Counted from the stretch's first letter, positions 22,497 through 31,033 are shown. The stretch: DNA of 64,000 nt from Pseudomonas putida (GCF_028682395.1 NZ_JANHLC010000003.1:248001-312000); one strand, 5' to 3'. Numbers and translations are program-made. Notes: generated by a model from the letters alone, not told the origin.

Positions 22497-23990
22497 GTGA
22501 CCACCAACAGTTACGTCGAGTACTTCTTCACCCTGCTCGCCTGGATCATGCACAACGCCCTGACCAGCATCCTGCTCGGTACTGGGCTCGCCTTGGTTCC
22601 GATCATCGCAGTGGTGGTGTCGTCCTGGCTCAAGGCCCGGGACCAGGGGCATGACGAAGGCAACAAAGGTTTGCTTTCGCTGACCTGGGTCGAGACTCGT
22701 CTGCTGGTCATGGCCGTCATTATCGTTTTTACCTTTATGCCCTATGTCCCCATTGACCTGGGCGTCATCCAATACGATGAAACACGCTCCAAACAATGCG
22801 GTCGTGTGGTGGTAAAACCCGCCGAAACAGCCTGGGGAGCCAGCTTCAGCACCCTGGACGGCAGAACGGCCAGGGTGCCGATCTGGTGGCTCGTTGTGCA
22901 CAGCGTCTCGAAAGGCGTTACGGCTTCCGCCATCAGCGCCCTGCCCTGTGGCGCGGATCTTCGCCAGGTGCAGATGAAAGTGGACAGTACGCGGCTGCGC
23001 GATCCCTACCTGCGCGACGAGGTCGGCGATTTTGTGTTCCAGTGCTACGCCGCCGCACGAGTGAAACTGTTGGAGACACGCCCCAAACTGAGCGAAGAAC
23101 AAATCACCGAGGCAGGCTGGATCGGCAGTAGCCTCTTTCTCGACACACCTGGCTACTACGACACGTTCAATGCCCAGTCCCCGCGACGGGAATGGCCGTT
23201 CGATCCCGTGCGTGACGCGGGCTACAGCGTCACCACCCAGGGCGGATACCCCAAGTGCAACGAATGGTGGGCCGATAGCCAACTGGGGCTGCGGACCAGA
23301 CTGACTGCGCAAGTACCCAAAACGACCTGGGAACTGCTCAAGGGCGCCTACGATTTCAGATCGAGCCGGGAAGTCGAGGATGCAATGCTGAAGGTGCTGG
23401 TATCACCGCGAAATCAGGCACTGACCTCAGGCTCGGTCTACACGGGGTACAACTCACTTGATCCGAATGTGGGGGATATTGCGGCAGGAGCCGGGGCTGT
23501 TGTCGGGAGCGCGGTGGGGGGGCTGGGCTTTTTCCCCCTAATAGCCTCGCTCAGGCAGTCACTGCCGAACATTATCGCTTACATCACCATGGCGATGATC
23601 ATCTGCATTCCCGTCGTCCTGGTCGTCAGCACATTCGATCTGAAAGCAGCCATGTCGCTGACCTTCACCCTGTTCGGGCTGTACTTCCTTGATTTCTGGT
23701 TTGAACTCGCCCGCTGGATAGACACGCGACTTATCGACGCCCTGTACGGAGCCGGCAGCCCGCACAGCAGCCTCAATCTCAGCGGGCTCAGCAATGCGAC
23801 AGGCGATATGTTCATCAGCTTTGTCACTGGCGCGATGTTCTTGATCCTACCCCCGTTATGGGTTGGGGCTATGGGGTTGGCCGGGTTCAAGTTGGGTGGG
23901 GTTGCTGACGCTGTTACCGGGGCCGGCAGCCGGGCATCTACGCCTGCTGCAGAGGCAAAGCAGACCGCTGGAAAACTACCCAATGCGTAA
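22497..23990 (+). CDS. conjugal transfer protein TraG, N-terminal domain type
   Basis: 497 residues starting with GTG 22497, preceded by GGGGGAG at a good distance. The TraG-N family protein has membrane helices near residues 10-40 and 60-80, a large periplasmic loop with conserved Cys (SKQCGRVVV, ALPCGADL) and a cluster of helices at the end (IIAYITMAMIICIPVVLVV; MFLILPPLWVGAMGLAGF). It is the ICE counterpart of F-plasmid TraG, involved in mating-pair stabilisation and pilus assembly. It closes the plus-strand transfer operon; a small hairpin (GAGCT-AACC-AGCTC, 24033-24046) follows. Confidence 0.88.
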   Translation: MTTNSYVEYFFTLLAWIMHNALTSILLGTGLALVPIIAVVVSSWLKARDQGHDEGNKGLLSLTWVETRLLVMAVIIVFTFMPYVPIDLGVIQYDETRSKQCGRVVVKPAETAWGASFSTLDGRTARVPIWWLVVHSVSKGVTASAISALPCGADLRQVQMKVDSTRLRDPYLRDEVGDFVFQCYAAARVKLLETRPKLSEEQITEAGWIGSSLFLDTPGYYDTFNAQSPRREWPFDPVRDAGYSVTTQGGYPKCNEWWADSQLGLRTRLTAQVPKTTWELLKGAYDFRSSREVEDAMLKVLVSPRNQALTSGSVYTGYNSLDPNVGDIAAGAGAVVGSAVGGLGFFPLIASLRQSLPNIIAYITMAMIICIPVVLVVSTFDLKAAMSLTFTLFGLYFLDFWFELARWIDTRLIDALYGAGSPHSSLNLSGLSNATGDMFISFVTGAMFLILPPLWVGAMGLAGFKLGGVADAVTGAGSRASTPAAEAKQTAGKLPNA

Positions 23991-24054
23991 TCAAAGAAAC
24001 CAAATACTATGAAGTTCTAGACTTTTCCCCATGGAGCTAACCAGCTCTGCGCAC

Positions 24055-24444
24055 CTAATCTACATCGCTACCAGAGTCGATGCGGAACTCTCCAACATAT
24101 AACCCATAGCCCTCCCAACCGTCTCTATATCCATAACCGCTCATCGAATCATGATCCGATGCATTGCATCTCCAAGAACTAGCCTCTTCAGTCCGCTCGT
24201 TACAAGCGACTACCAGCCACACGATAAGCACAAAAGGCAAAACAACGATCAAAGCCCAGAGCGTCAGGCTGACAAGAGAAAGTGCGATCGAAAGCCGGAT
24301 CAAATGAAGACCCCATTTAACAGTCCCGCTCCATCTGCCGGCTCGCTCAATAAGATCTCTTTCGAGCGCCATTAGCCTTTTCAGCCCTGCAGCAACTCTT
24401 CGCCCAAAGGCCCCTCCCCTCGAAACAATCGTATTGCCAGCCAT
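24055..24444 (-). CDS. DUF3742 family protein
   Basis: 129 residues from ATG 24444; the frame is open to 24510. A basic helical start (GRRVAAGLKRLMALERDLIE), one or two membrane helices (IALSLVSLTLWALIVVLPFV) and an acidic, aromatic tail (SGYGYRDGWEGYGLYV) are the DUF3742 pattern. The gene typically lies opposite the end of traG in this ICE family, as here, in convergent orientation. Function unknown. Confidence 0.8.
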   Translation of the reverse strand: MAGNTIVSRGGAFGRRVAAGLKRLMALERDLIERAGRWSGTVKWGLHLIRLSIALSLVSLTLWALIVVLPFVLIVWLVVACNERTEEASSWRCNASDHDSMSGYGYRDGWEGYGLYVGEFRIDSGSDVD

Positions 24445-24770
24445 AACGACCTCTGCATCAATCTCGGCATGAATGCTCCAACAATTAGAGCCCCCCACCT
24501 TATGGGTCAAGACAATCGGGGATTTTCAGAAGAGGACTACAAGCACAACCGGGATAGCGCCCGCTTATCTGAGACAGTTGAGCTTGACGCTCCCAAAGGT
24601 ATTTTCCATGCTCACGTAATGTTTCGCCGATGTTGTCGGCAACATGCCCAGGCAGCCAGGATCCTCACGACTGCAATGCGGCCTAACCGCATGGATCCAC
24701 CCACAGTTCGCAACGCATTCGGCAGTGCGAACAGTCATTGATCACTCGATGACGAATGCCTTTTAACCAA
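24445..24770. other. gene-free stretch with inverted repeats
   Basis: About 325 bp without a supportable gene. It contains two inverted repeats, ATGCGG-N5-CCGCAT at 24676-24692 and GTTCGCA-N13-TGCGAAC at 24706-24732, directly before the hairpin at 24771. Their role is unknown; they could be an origin of transfer or a recombination or regulatory site. Confidence 0.5.
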
Positions 24771-24795
24771 ACCTGACGGAAACCCACCGTCAGGT
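24771..24795 (+). promoter_or_regulatory. 5' hairpin upstream of the CCDC90-like gene
   Basis: ACCTGACGG-AAACCCA-CCGTCAGGT is a perfect 9-bp stem with a 7-base loop. It is followed seven bases later by TCTCCG, then AGGAG and ATG 24825. The next gene has the same arrangement (hairpin with loop AAACACT, TCTCCG, AAGGAGG, ATG), so this is probably a shared leader element rather than only a terminator. No U-run follows. Confidence 0.55.
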
Positions 24796-24824
24796 GGGCT
24801 CTCTCCGTCAAATCAGGAGCTCCC

Positions 24825-25097
24825 ATGAAACTGTCCTTCACGCTGTATGACGCATTAATCGCAGCCAACGTCCCTGCCGAAAAGGCGAGAGCGGTGGCTG
24901 AAGATTGGGAAACCGATGTGGAAATACTCGCGACCAAGGCTGACGTGCAACAGTCTGAAACCCGTCTTAGCGCCTCTCTCTCCGAGCTGCGATCAGAGAT
25001 GAAAATCATGCGCTGGCAACTCGGGGGGATTTTCGCTTGCGTTACCGTACCGCTGCTCAAGCTCTGTTTTGATCTGATCACCTTGGCGAGTCTCTAG
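24825..25097 (+). CDS. CCDC90/DUF1640-like coiled-coil membrane protein
   Basis: 90 residues: an N-terminal helix with an EKARAVAEDWE segment, a coiled coil (ETRLSASLSELRSEMKIMRW) and one C-terminal membrane helix (LGGIFACVTVPLLKL). This is the small bacterial version of the DUF1640/CCDC90 fold, common in phages and mobile elements; its role is unknown. AGGAG lies six bases before the ATG. It carries the same leader arrangement as the following gene. Confidence 0.7.
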   Translation: MKLSFTLYDALIAANVPAEKARAVAEDWETDVEILATKADVQQSETRLSASLSELRSEMKIMRWQLGGIFACVTVPLLKLCFDLITLASL

Positions 25098-25164
25098 ATC
25101 TTCGCCCACCCGGTTCAGAAGGACGGTTGAACACAACCTAATCCTGACACCTACACCTCTTCAA

Positions 25165-25196
25165 ACCCACGCGGGGAAACACTCCCCTGCCCGGGT
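25165..25196 (+). promoter_or_regulatory. 5' hairpin upstream of the 25231 gene
   Basis: ACCC-AC-GCGGGG-AAACACT-CCCCTGC-CC-GGGT folds into a two-part stem with one bulged T. It ends 34 bases before ATG 25231, with TCTCCG at 25205-25210 and AAGGAGG between. Loop sequence and spacing mirror the hairpin at 24771-24795. Confidence 0.5.
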
Positions 25197-25230
25197 GACG
25201 TGTGTCTCCGCTTATCTCAAGGAGGCACAC

Positions 25231-25569
25231 ATGCCGAAACTCCCCACCTCGCAAAAGATTGTATTGCTGCATTTACCCATAGCCATCAGCGAACAACTCT
25301 GGAGTCTTGCGATCGATGGAAAACACCCTGAACTGAATCTTCGCCACTACACCTTGCGTCTGTACCTGCTCATCAAGTCAGCCCACAAAGAGCTGCTGAA
25401 ACACCCCAACGCGCTGACACTCGATTTTTGGGTGTTTCGCATAAAGCCCAGCAACAAGCAGGAGTTCCCGGAGGAACTGCATCTGCAACTTAGGGTTGAA
25501 CAGAAGAAAGGGGCTCCCTCTCTGTTGAGGATCGCTCTGAAGGATGAAGTTCTACCTACCTTTCAATAG
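25231..25569 (+). CDS. hypothetical protein, ICE accessory
   Basis: 112 residues from ATG 25231, which has a strong AAGGAGG site five bases upstream; the open frame starting at 25195 lacks one. I do not recognise a family. The sequence is soluble and mixed, with a helical middle (LRHYTLRLYLLIKSAHKELL) and a strand-like end (EELHLQLRVEQKKGAPSLLR). It sits alone between two hairpins, with the 5' leader shared with the preceding gene. Confidence 0.7.
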   Translation: MPKLPTSQKIVLLHLPIAISEQLWSLAIDGKHPELNLRHYTLRLYLLIKSAHKELLKHPNALTLDFWVFRIKPSNKQEFPEELHLQLRVEQKKGAPSLLRIALKDEVLPTFQ

Positions 25570-25579
25570 ATAGGGTCAC

Positions 25580-25617
25580 AGCCATAAACCGCTGCCCATC
25601 GGGCACGGTTTATGGCT
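25580..25617 (+). terminator. strong hairpin after the 25231 gene
   Basis: AGCCATAAACCG and CGGTTTATGGCT form a perfect 12-bp stem enclosing a second stem TGCCC-ATC-GGGCA. It starts 11 bases after the upstream stop. There is no U-run, so it may act as an mRNA-stabilising or Rho-linked structure rather than an intrinsic terminator. Confidence 0.6.
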
Positions 25618-26068
25618 GCTCACACAACAATATTGATGCCCTCGCTGTGCAACACATCGCCTAGACTCCAGAGTTTCTGAATGATGCGGTCGCAATCACG
25701 CCTTATTCAGCTCAGTGTCGAAACCAAACAATAAACCGCCGGGCTTTACCTTACCTATCGAACGGTAACATTCGTGCCCAGCACTACTCTGCCCCATTCG
25801 CCACTCCCATCGCCTTCCCAGAATGCTCCCACGGCAGCTAATGGAGATTCGCCAAGGCCCCCCAAAAAACACTGCGTATAAATGACACCTACAAGTCACT
25901 CTCGCTGAGAAACAGTTGCGGCTTGCCCCGGCCAGACCCAAAAGGAGGAAATGGTCCAGAAAAGGGTAGGAAGGGACTATGGGAATGGCAGTCAACGGTA
26001 ACAGCCCTATCCGAAAAGGTTTTCTGATCGCAAACAGGAACAGCAAAAGGCTACGGAGTAGCGATGCA
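25618..26068. other. 450-bp region before the relaxase gene
   Basis: No conserved gene was found. Near its end a 16-codon ORF (ATG 25951, MVQKRVGRDYGNGSQR) follows AAAGGAGGAA, though the spacing is short; it could be a leader peptide or chance. The relaxase frame is open from 25979, but the family start fits 26069. Confidence 0.4.
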
Positions 26069-27817
26069 ATGCTTTATTTTCTCCGGAAAAAACCAACAAG
26101 CACTCTGGCGCAAAGGGCCGGGATCCCCGACAGCTATACAGACGCACTCAATCCCGACGAGCTGCTTGCCACAGCCGAGCGACAGCACCTCGTCAACATG
26201 ATCTGGCAACGTACCGCCCTGAGTAGCGAGCACTTCGAACGCCTGTATCTGGCCCCCATCAGACGCTACGCAGATCTGGTCCAACGCCTCCCCGCGTCCG
26301 AAAATCATCATCACGCCTACCCGGGAGGCCTGCTGGATCATGGCCTGGAAATCATCGTCTTTGCCCTGAAGCTGCGCCAGAACCACCTCCTCCCTTCGGG
26401 TGCCGCTCCGGAAGACCAGTCGGCCGAGGCAGAAGCTTGGACGGCCGGCCTGACCTATGCCGCTCTGCTGCATGATCTAGGGAAAATCGCCGTGGACCAG
26501 CATATCGAACTCGCCTCGGGGAAAGTCTGGCACCCGTGGCAGGGCCCGCTCACAGAGCCTTACCGAATGAAATTCGTGAAAGGCCGCGACTACAGTCGAC
26601 ACCCTGCTGCCGGCGGCCTGCTCGCACTGCAGGTCCTGTCCCCGGAAATTCTCGACTGGCTCGCCCAAACGCCGGCCCTGTTTGGCGCAATGACCTGTGC
26701 ACTCAGCGGGCACTACGAACGTGCGGGAACACTCGGCGAACTGGTGATCAAGGCCGACCAGGCCTCGGTCTCCAGGGCGCTGGGCGGCAACCCGACGAAG
26801 GCGGTCGAAACACCAAGAGAGTCACTCCAGGGCAAGCTGGTTAATGGCCTGCGCTACCTGGTGCAAAACGAGTTCCGACTCAATCAACCGGGGTCAATAG
26901 GATGGCTAACCGAAGAGGCTCTCTGGCTGGTCAGCAAACCGGCAACTGACCGCCTCAAAGCCTACCTTCTCAGCCAGGGGTTCGAAGGCGTTCCCCATCG
27001 CAACAGCCGGCTATTCGATGAGCTGCAGGCCCACAACATCATCCAGCCCACTCCGAACAACATGGCCATCTGGAACTGCACCGTCGACGACCCAAGCCGA
27101 CATTGGAGCCAGAGACTCACCATGCTCAAAGTCGCTCCTGCCCTGATCTGGGGTGCAGAAGAACGCCCCGACAGCTTTACCGGCACCGTCGAAGACACCC
27201 TACTCCCTCAAACTACCGCTATCGAGGCCGAGCCAATCCAGGAAGAGCTACCACCAGCTTACGAGGAAGAATATCTGGCCCAGCCCGTGAAGAACCCCGA
27301 TCACCAGCATTCACTATTTCCTGAACCTATCCAGGACCTCGACGCCAACACGCCTAACACTCTCCTCCAGCCACCATCCGCTGCCGGCGACATCGCCCCA
27401 CCACTGGAGGCCACCAACACGGGCACTCTGTTCTTGATGTGGCTCCGACAAGGGTTGCTCCAGCAGAAAATAGTGATGAACGACGTGAAAGCCAGAGTTC
27501 ATACCGTGGCGGGAACCTTCTTCCTCGTCACGCCCGGCATCTTTCAGCGATTTGCTCTGGAGCATCCTCAAATAGCCGGCAGGGTTGAAGAGCCCGAGAC
27601 GTGGCGCACCATCCAAAAGCAATTCCAGAAACTGCGATTGCACCGAAAAACAGACAACGGCCTGAACATTTGGACCTGCACGGTCAGCGGGCAGAAGAGA
27701 ACTCGCAAACTTAAGGGCTACCTTATGAATGACCCGGCAACCCTTATGGCCAGTACGCCCTACGACAACCCATTCCTGAGCCTCGACCTCGAGGAGCAGA
27801 AACATGCTGACCTTTGA
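26069..27817 (+). CDS. MobH-family relaxase (TraI_2)
   Basis: 582 residues from ATG 26069 (MLYFLRKKPTSTLAQRAG), the usual start of this family; an open frame upstream to 25979 is not conserved. MobH relaxases nick the ICE at its origin of transfer and carry the strand to the recipient. The HD-type metal-binding signature is present: ENHHHAYPGGLLDHGLEI at about residues 80-95 and LLHDLGKIAVD at about 133-143. The C-terminal TraI_2_C domain is visible at NTGTLFLMWLRQGLLQQKIV onward. Its end overlaps the integrase gene by 14 bases, an arrangement known from PFGI-1-type ICEs. Confidence 0.9.
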   Translation: MLYFLRKKPTSTLAQRAGIPDSYTDALNPDELLATAERQHLVNMIWQRTALSSEHFERLYLAPIRRYADLVQRLPASENHHHAYPGGLLDHGLEIIVFALKLRQNHLLPSGAAPEDQSAEAEAWTAGLTYAALLHDLGKIAVDQHIELASGKVWHPWQGPLTEPYRMKFVKGRDYSRHPAAGGLLALQVLSPEILDWLAQTPALFGAMTCALSGHYERAGTLGELVIKADQASVSRALGGNPTKAVETPRESLQGKLVNGLRYLVQNEFRLNQPGSIGWLTEEALWLVSKPATDRLKAYLLSQGFEGVPHRNSRLFDELQAHNIIQPTPNNMAIWNCTVDDPSRHWSQRLTMLKVAPALIWGAEERPDSFTGTVEDTLLPQTTAIEAEPIQEELPPAYEEEYLAQPVKNPDHQHSLFPEPIQDLDANTPNTLLQPPSAAGDIAPPLEATNTGTLFLMWLRQGLLQQKIVMNDVKARVHTVAGTFFLVTPGIFQRFALEHPQIAGRVEEPETWRTIQKQFQKLRLHRKTDNGLNIWTCTVSGQKRTRKLKGYLMNDPATLMASTPYDNPFLSLDLEEQKHADL

Positions 27818-28730
27818 TGAACTGTTGAAAGAATACTTTTTTGTCAGGCACCTCAAGCCGAGAACACAGAATAGCTATCAGGGCGCACTGGCCCAATTCA
27901 CCAAGAACATGAACAAACAGGGGCTACGCCTCCCAAGCGAAGTCACCCAGTTCCATATCCTCACCTGGCGTAAAAAAGCGCTCTCCGAGATCCGCGAGGT
28001 TAGTTGGAATTGCTATGTGAGGCACCTTAGAGCGCTGTACAACTTCGGCATCGACCAGGGTTTACTCAACACCGTCACAAATCCGTTCAAGGGCGTCACA
28101 ATCCGAGAACCCAAAAAACCGAAAAAGACCCTGAGCAAAACCCAGATCGACACAACACGCGCAGTGCTCAGTCAGATGGTGGAGTACGAACGATCCGGGG
28201 AGCGCAGTCGCATAACACCGGCCTGGTTCTGGCAGGTCGTCAACGAAACGTTTTACTACGCCGGCCTGCGGCTGAATCAACTGGTCATGCTGAAGGTCTG
28301 CGACATTGATCTCGAAAACCTGATCATCCGGGCAACGGTCGAGGGATCGAAAACACAACGGGAATATCCCGTACCGATCTCCCCGAAACTGAAACCGTAC
28401 CTGGAAAAACTCCTTGCTGCCGCCTGCGAGCAGGGATTCAAAAACAAGGATCAACTATTCAACGTCAACCGCTTCAGCGAGCACTATAAGCTGCGCAAAA
28501 CCATGAATCACTGGCAGGTCTCCGCCTGCTACCGGAAAATTTCGGAGATCAGCCAGAGCAAAGTCTCACCGCATCGGTTTCGTCATACCCTTGGAACCGA
28601 CTTGATGAAAAAACCCGAGCGTAACCTGCATCTGGTCAAGGACCTGCTGGGGCATACCAGCATCAAGACCACGCTGGAGTACGTGACCACGGATGTGGAC
28701 ATGCTGAGGGAGTGCGTGGATTGCAGGTAA
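27804..28730 (+). CDS. tyrosine recombinase/integrase (XerD-like)
   Basis: 308 residues. The N-terminal SAM-like DNA-binding domain (LKPRTQNSYQGALAQFTKNM) is followed by a catalytic domain with all expected residues: Arg156 (GLRLNQL), Lys183 (EGSKTQ), His257 and Arg260 (SPHRFRHTLGTD), His284 (LLGHTS) and nucleophile Tyr293 (LEYVTT). It overlaps the relaxase gene, so the two are coexpressed. Such recombinases next to traI drive chromosomal integration or resolution of the ICE. The nearest tRNA gene, tRNA-Thr at 30918, is 2.2 kb away with vapBC and an IS relic between. Confidence 0.92.
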   Translation: MLTFDELLKEYFFVRHLKPRTQNSYQGALAQFTKNMNKQGLRLPSEVTQFHILTWRKKALSEIREVSWNCYVRHLRALYNFGIDQGLLNTVTNPFKGVTIREPKKPKKTLSKTQIDTTRAVLSQMVEYERSGERSRITPAWFWQVVNETFYYAGLRLNQLVMLKVCDIDLENLIIRATVEGSKTQREYPVPISPKLKPYLEKLLAAACEQGFKNKDQLFNVNRFSEHYKLRKTMNHWQVSACYRKISEISQSKVSPHRFRHTLGTDLMKKPERNLHLVKDLLGHTSIKTTLEYVTTDVDMLRECVDCR

Positions 28731-28953
28731 CCTCGCCTGCACAAGGGGAAGCCTTCGAACTGGCGCTCAAACATCGTCAGGCCGCTATCGAGCAGGATTC
28801 GTCCACAGCGGCAGGACTCACTCGCGAGAAGGTGCTGGCTATAGAGGGCGACGGGGAGGCTGCGCGTGCGTCGATCACTCAAAACCGTACCTGAGGGTAG
28901 ACCAGTTAGCGATCAGGCGAACATTGGCGATAGCCCCTTAACGCCATATGCCT

Positions 28954-29000
28954 TGCATATGCAGGACGGCGTTGCTATATTGCATATGTCAGACATATGC
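28954..29000 (+). promoter_or_regulatory. vapBC promoter with palindromic operator
   Basis: TTGCAT (28954) and TATATT (28976) are separated by 16 bases and form a plausible -35/-10 pair. Directly downstream GCATATGTCAGACATATGC (28982-29000) is a 19-bp palindrome, and a related CATATGCCTTGCATATG sits at 28945-28961. VapB-type antitoxins bind such sites with VapC as corepressor, which would give autorepression here. Confidence 0.65.
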
Positions 29001-29012
29001 AGGAGTAATATT

Positions 29013-29243
29013 ATGCGCACTGTCTCAATTTTCAAGAACGGTAAGAATCAAGCGATCCGCTTTCCCACCGACATGGCTTATGAGGGTGTCGGGGAACTGG
29101 AGATTACGCGTAGCGGCGACACGATCACCCTGCGCCCGGTGCGTCCAAGCTGGCTATCGCTGGCTGAATTGCCCAAGGCTGATGCGGACTTTCTGCAAGA
29201 GCGTCCAAGCGTTATCAGCGATGAAGGCAGGTTCAATCTGTGA
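29013..29243 (+). CDS. vapB: VapB-type antitoxin (AbrB/SpoVT domain)
   Basis: 76 residues. The swapped-hairpin AbrB domain is clear in MRTVSIFKNGKNQAIRFP and GVGELEITRSGDTITLRP; the C-terminal tail (LPKADADFLQERP) would wrap the toxin. AGGAG lies seven bases before ATG 29013. It overlaps vapC by four bases (GTGA) and sits in a cargo position between integrase and the IS remnant, where such a module may stabilise the ICE. Confidence 0.9.
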   Translation: MRTVSIFKNGKNQAIRFPTDMAYEGVGELEITRSGDTITLRPVRPSWLSLAELPKADADFLQERPSVISDEGRFNL

Positions 29244-29653
29244 CAACGTACATGCTTGATACTTGTATTTGCTCTTTCATCATGCGCGAGCGCCCAGAGT
29301 CTGTACTACAGCGCTTGGCAGCAGAGGTTGCGCGGAATAATCGGATCGTGATTTCTGCGATTACCTACGCCGAAATGCGATATGGACAGATCGGTAAGAA
29401 GGCATCGCCGAAGCACAAAACGCTGGTTGATGAGTTTGTGAAGCGTCTAGATGAGATCTTACCGTGGGATCACAGCGCGGTTGACGCGACGATCGAGGTA
29501 AAACTTGAGCTCACCAAAGCAGGCTTGGTCATTGGCGAAAATGATAGCGCTATTGCTGGTCACGCGATTGCTTCGGGTTCAGTGTTGGTCACGAACAATG
29601 TTCGTGAATTCAGCCGCGTTTCGGAGCTGCCGCTCGAAGACTGGGTCCACTGA
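29240..29653 (+). CDS. vapC: VapC-type PIN-domain ribonuclease toxin
   Basis: 137 residues from GTG 29240, overlapping the vapB stop; ATG 29252 is a possible alternative. PIN-domain acidic residues are in place: the Asp of MLDTCICSF, the Glu of SAITYAEMRYGQ, and the Asp/Asn pair of ENDSAIAGHA and TNNVREFSRV. VapC toxins cut tRNA-fMet or rRNA. Length and motifs are complete, so the toxin is probably active and held by VapB. Confidence 0.9.
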   Translation: MTTYMLDTCICSFIMRERPESVLQRLAAEVARNNRIVISAITYAEMRYGQIGKKASPKHKTLVDEFVKRLDEILPWDHSAVDATIEVKLELTKAGLVIGENDSAIAGHAIASGSVLVTNNVREFSRVSELPLEDWVH

Positions 29654-29780
29654 GAAATCATTATGGATTTACTTAAAGTTGCCCATGCCTTCCGGGTTGC
29701 TCTGGACGAACAGAAAATAGAGCAGATTTACCCGCTCACATGGTAATCCCCCCATCTTTAGTACTCGCTAGAAGTAGAGG

Positions 29781-30085
29781 TCAGGCCAGCAGGGCCAACT
29801 TCTGTTTGGGGGTGATACCTCCAAGGGCCATATTTGGCCGTTCATGATTGTATGTCCCAACCCATCGCGTCGCGTGCTCTTGCACCTCGGCTACGGATTC
29901 GAACAGGTAATGCCCCAGCCAGTCGTAAGGCCCCGTGCGGTTGTAGCGCTCGACGTAGGCATTCTGCTGGGGGGTTACCGGGCTGGATATCTTCCAGGCG
30001 AATGCCATGCTTTTCTGCCCACAGTACCAGCTTGCTGCTGATGTACTCAGCTCCGTTATCACTGCGAATAGTGAATCGCCCCTAC
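29781..30085 (-). pseudogene. IS3-family transposase (OrfB) C-terminal remnant
   Basis: Two minus-strand frames together give a DDE integrase end. First comes RFTIRSDNGAEYISSKLVLW with AEKHGIRLEDIQPGNP (second catalytic Asp). After one extra C in a run of Cs, the sequence continues QQNAYVERYNRT (catalytic Glu), then ESVAEVQEHATRW and YNHERPNMALGGITPKQKL. The N-terminal part and OrfA are missing, so it is a dead fragment. The right end of the element is probably near 29745, where vapC-proximal sequence stops. Confidence 0.8.
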
Positions 30086-30163
30086 TTTTGTAGATACCCT
30101 CAAGCGTCAGCGGCAGTTTGTAAACCAATGTGGGCCAGTCCGCTTTTGGCCGTTTTTAGCCGT

Positions 30164-30310
30164 TCACCACACGATGCTTTCCATCAAATCGCGAGCAGCC
30201 TTGCAGCGTTGAACTGCACAGTCATGTAGATCCGATAACGGGGCATCAGTATCGATGAAGAACACGGCCGACTCACTTACATTGCTTTGCAGCGGCATAA
30301 ACTTCGACAT
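30164..30310 (-). CDS. small hypothetical protein
   Basis: 48 residues: MSKFMPLQSNVSESAVFFID, then TDAPLSDLHDCAVQRCKAAR and DLMESIVW. AAGGAA lies about nine bases before ATG 30310. Short helical proteins of this kind, with an ALHDCA..R..AA pattern, are common around Pseudomonas islands, but I cannot name a family. It could also be a fragment. Confidence 0.45.
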   Translation of the reverse strand: MSKFMPLQSNVSESAVFFIDTDAPLSDLHDCAVQRCKAARDLMESIVW

Positions 30311-30897
30311 TTGGATAGTTCCTTGTCAATGTAAGAACTACCACTAGCTGCGGCTAAACAGATTAGGGGGTAGCTGCGCGCAGGTTAGCCGACCAGGGAC
30401 AAGAAACCCGGCACACCCAAAGGTGTCCCGCGCACAGCCACCATAAGCATGGGATACTATGCGGCAAAAGCCTCCATTTGCTGGTGCACTTTGCTCTCTT
30501 ATTCCAAGACGGCTAAAGCCCATCACCGATTTGGCGGCAACATGCGAACTATAAATGCCCATCAGCCAGGTGTAAAACCAGGCATTCCGCTACTGTTGGG
30601 GCCGCAAAATCCCGGCTTAAAACATCTATAACCATATGAAAAATATGAATAAATTTAGAAAAAACGGAACCAGAACGAAAGAAAACTCTCCAGCCTGACT
30701 CGACCAAAGAAACAATCCGCAACACTGTATACCGTCATCACTACACCCTGTAGCCATCAATGGAATTGACAGGCGTATCATCTGCCTGCAAACCTAAAAC
30801 CGGACTTTTCGTGCGCCTCGTCAAGCCCTTGAAACGTTCGAAAACTAGTTTCTGTAAATTTTTCGAAGTAGCGACTTCGCTCGCCATCCCAGCTATG
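30311..30897. other. about 590 bp without a supportable gene
   Basis: AT-rich sequence between the island relics and the tRNA gene. A minus-strand frame at 30344-30562 is open but has unusual composition and no ribosome site. No repeats matching the tRNA 3' end were seen here. This stretch is a candidate place for the ICE boundary. Confidence 0.4.
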
Positions 30898-30903
30898 TAT
30901 AAT
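30898..30903 (+). promoter_or_regulatory. tRNA promoter -10 box
   Basis: A perfect TATAAT lies 14 bases before the tRNA 5' end, with GC-rich sequence (GGCTC) after it. No good -35 is seen; AGCGACTT lies about 17 bases upstream. Confidence 0.55.
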
Positions 30904-30917
30904 TCGGCTCTCAACAC

Positions 30918-30990
<73 letters not shown>

Positions 30991-31006
30991 CATACAACAA
31001 CTACTT

Positions 31007-31033
31007 AGGCTCATCACAAGGTGAGCCTTTTTT
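31007..31033 (+). terminator. rho-independent terminator after the tRNA
   Basis: AGGCTCA-TCACAAGG-TGAGCCT forms a perfect 7-bp stem followed by six T residues, 17 bases after the tRNA. Confidence 0.9.

Noticed and set aside
24706..24732. CRISPR-like or att repeats in the ICE
   Set aside because: The inverted repeats here are each different and not regularly spaced with unique spacers, so there is no CRISPR array. No direct repeat of the tRNA 3' end was found inside the window.
28712..28894. 60-codon open frame after the integrase gene
   Set aside because: It begins inside the integrase gene with a GTG that has its purine-rich stretch directly adjacent, resembles no family I know, and has no conserved hydrophobic pattern.
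29663..29746. 27-codon ORF behind vapC (MDLLKVAHAFRVALDEQKIE...)
   Set aside because: Weak ribosome site and it stops at the presumed edge of the IS remnant; it may be a gene cut by the IS, but nothing shows which.
30344..30562. Minus-strand frame rich in Cys and Gly near the tRNA
   Set aside because: No ribosome site, odd composition and no recognisable domain; could be a degenerate Ash-like or other island ORF, but I cannot support it.
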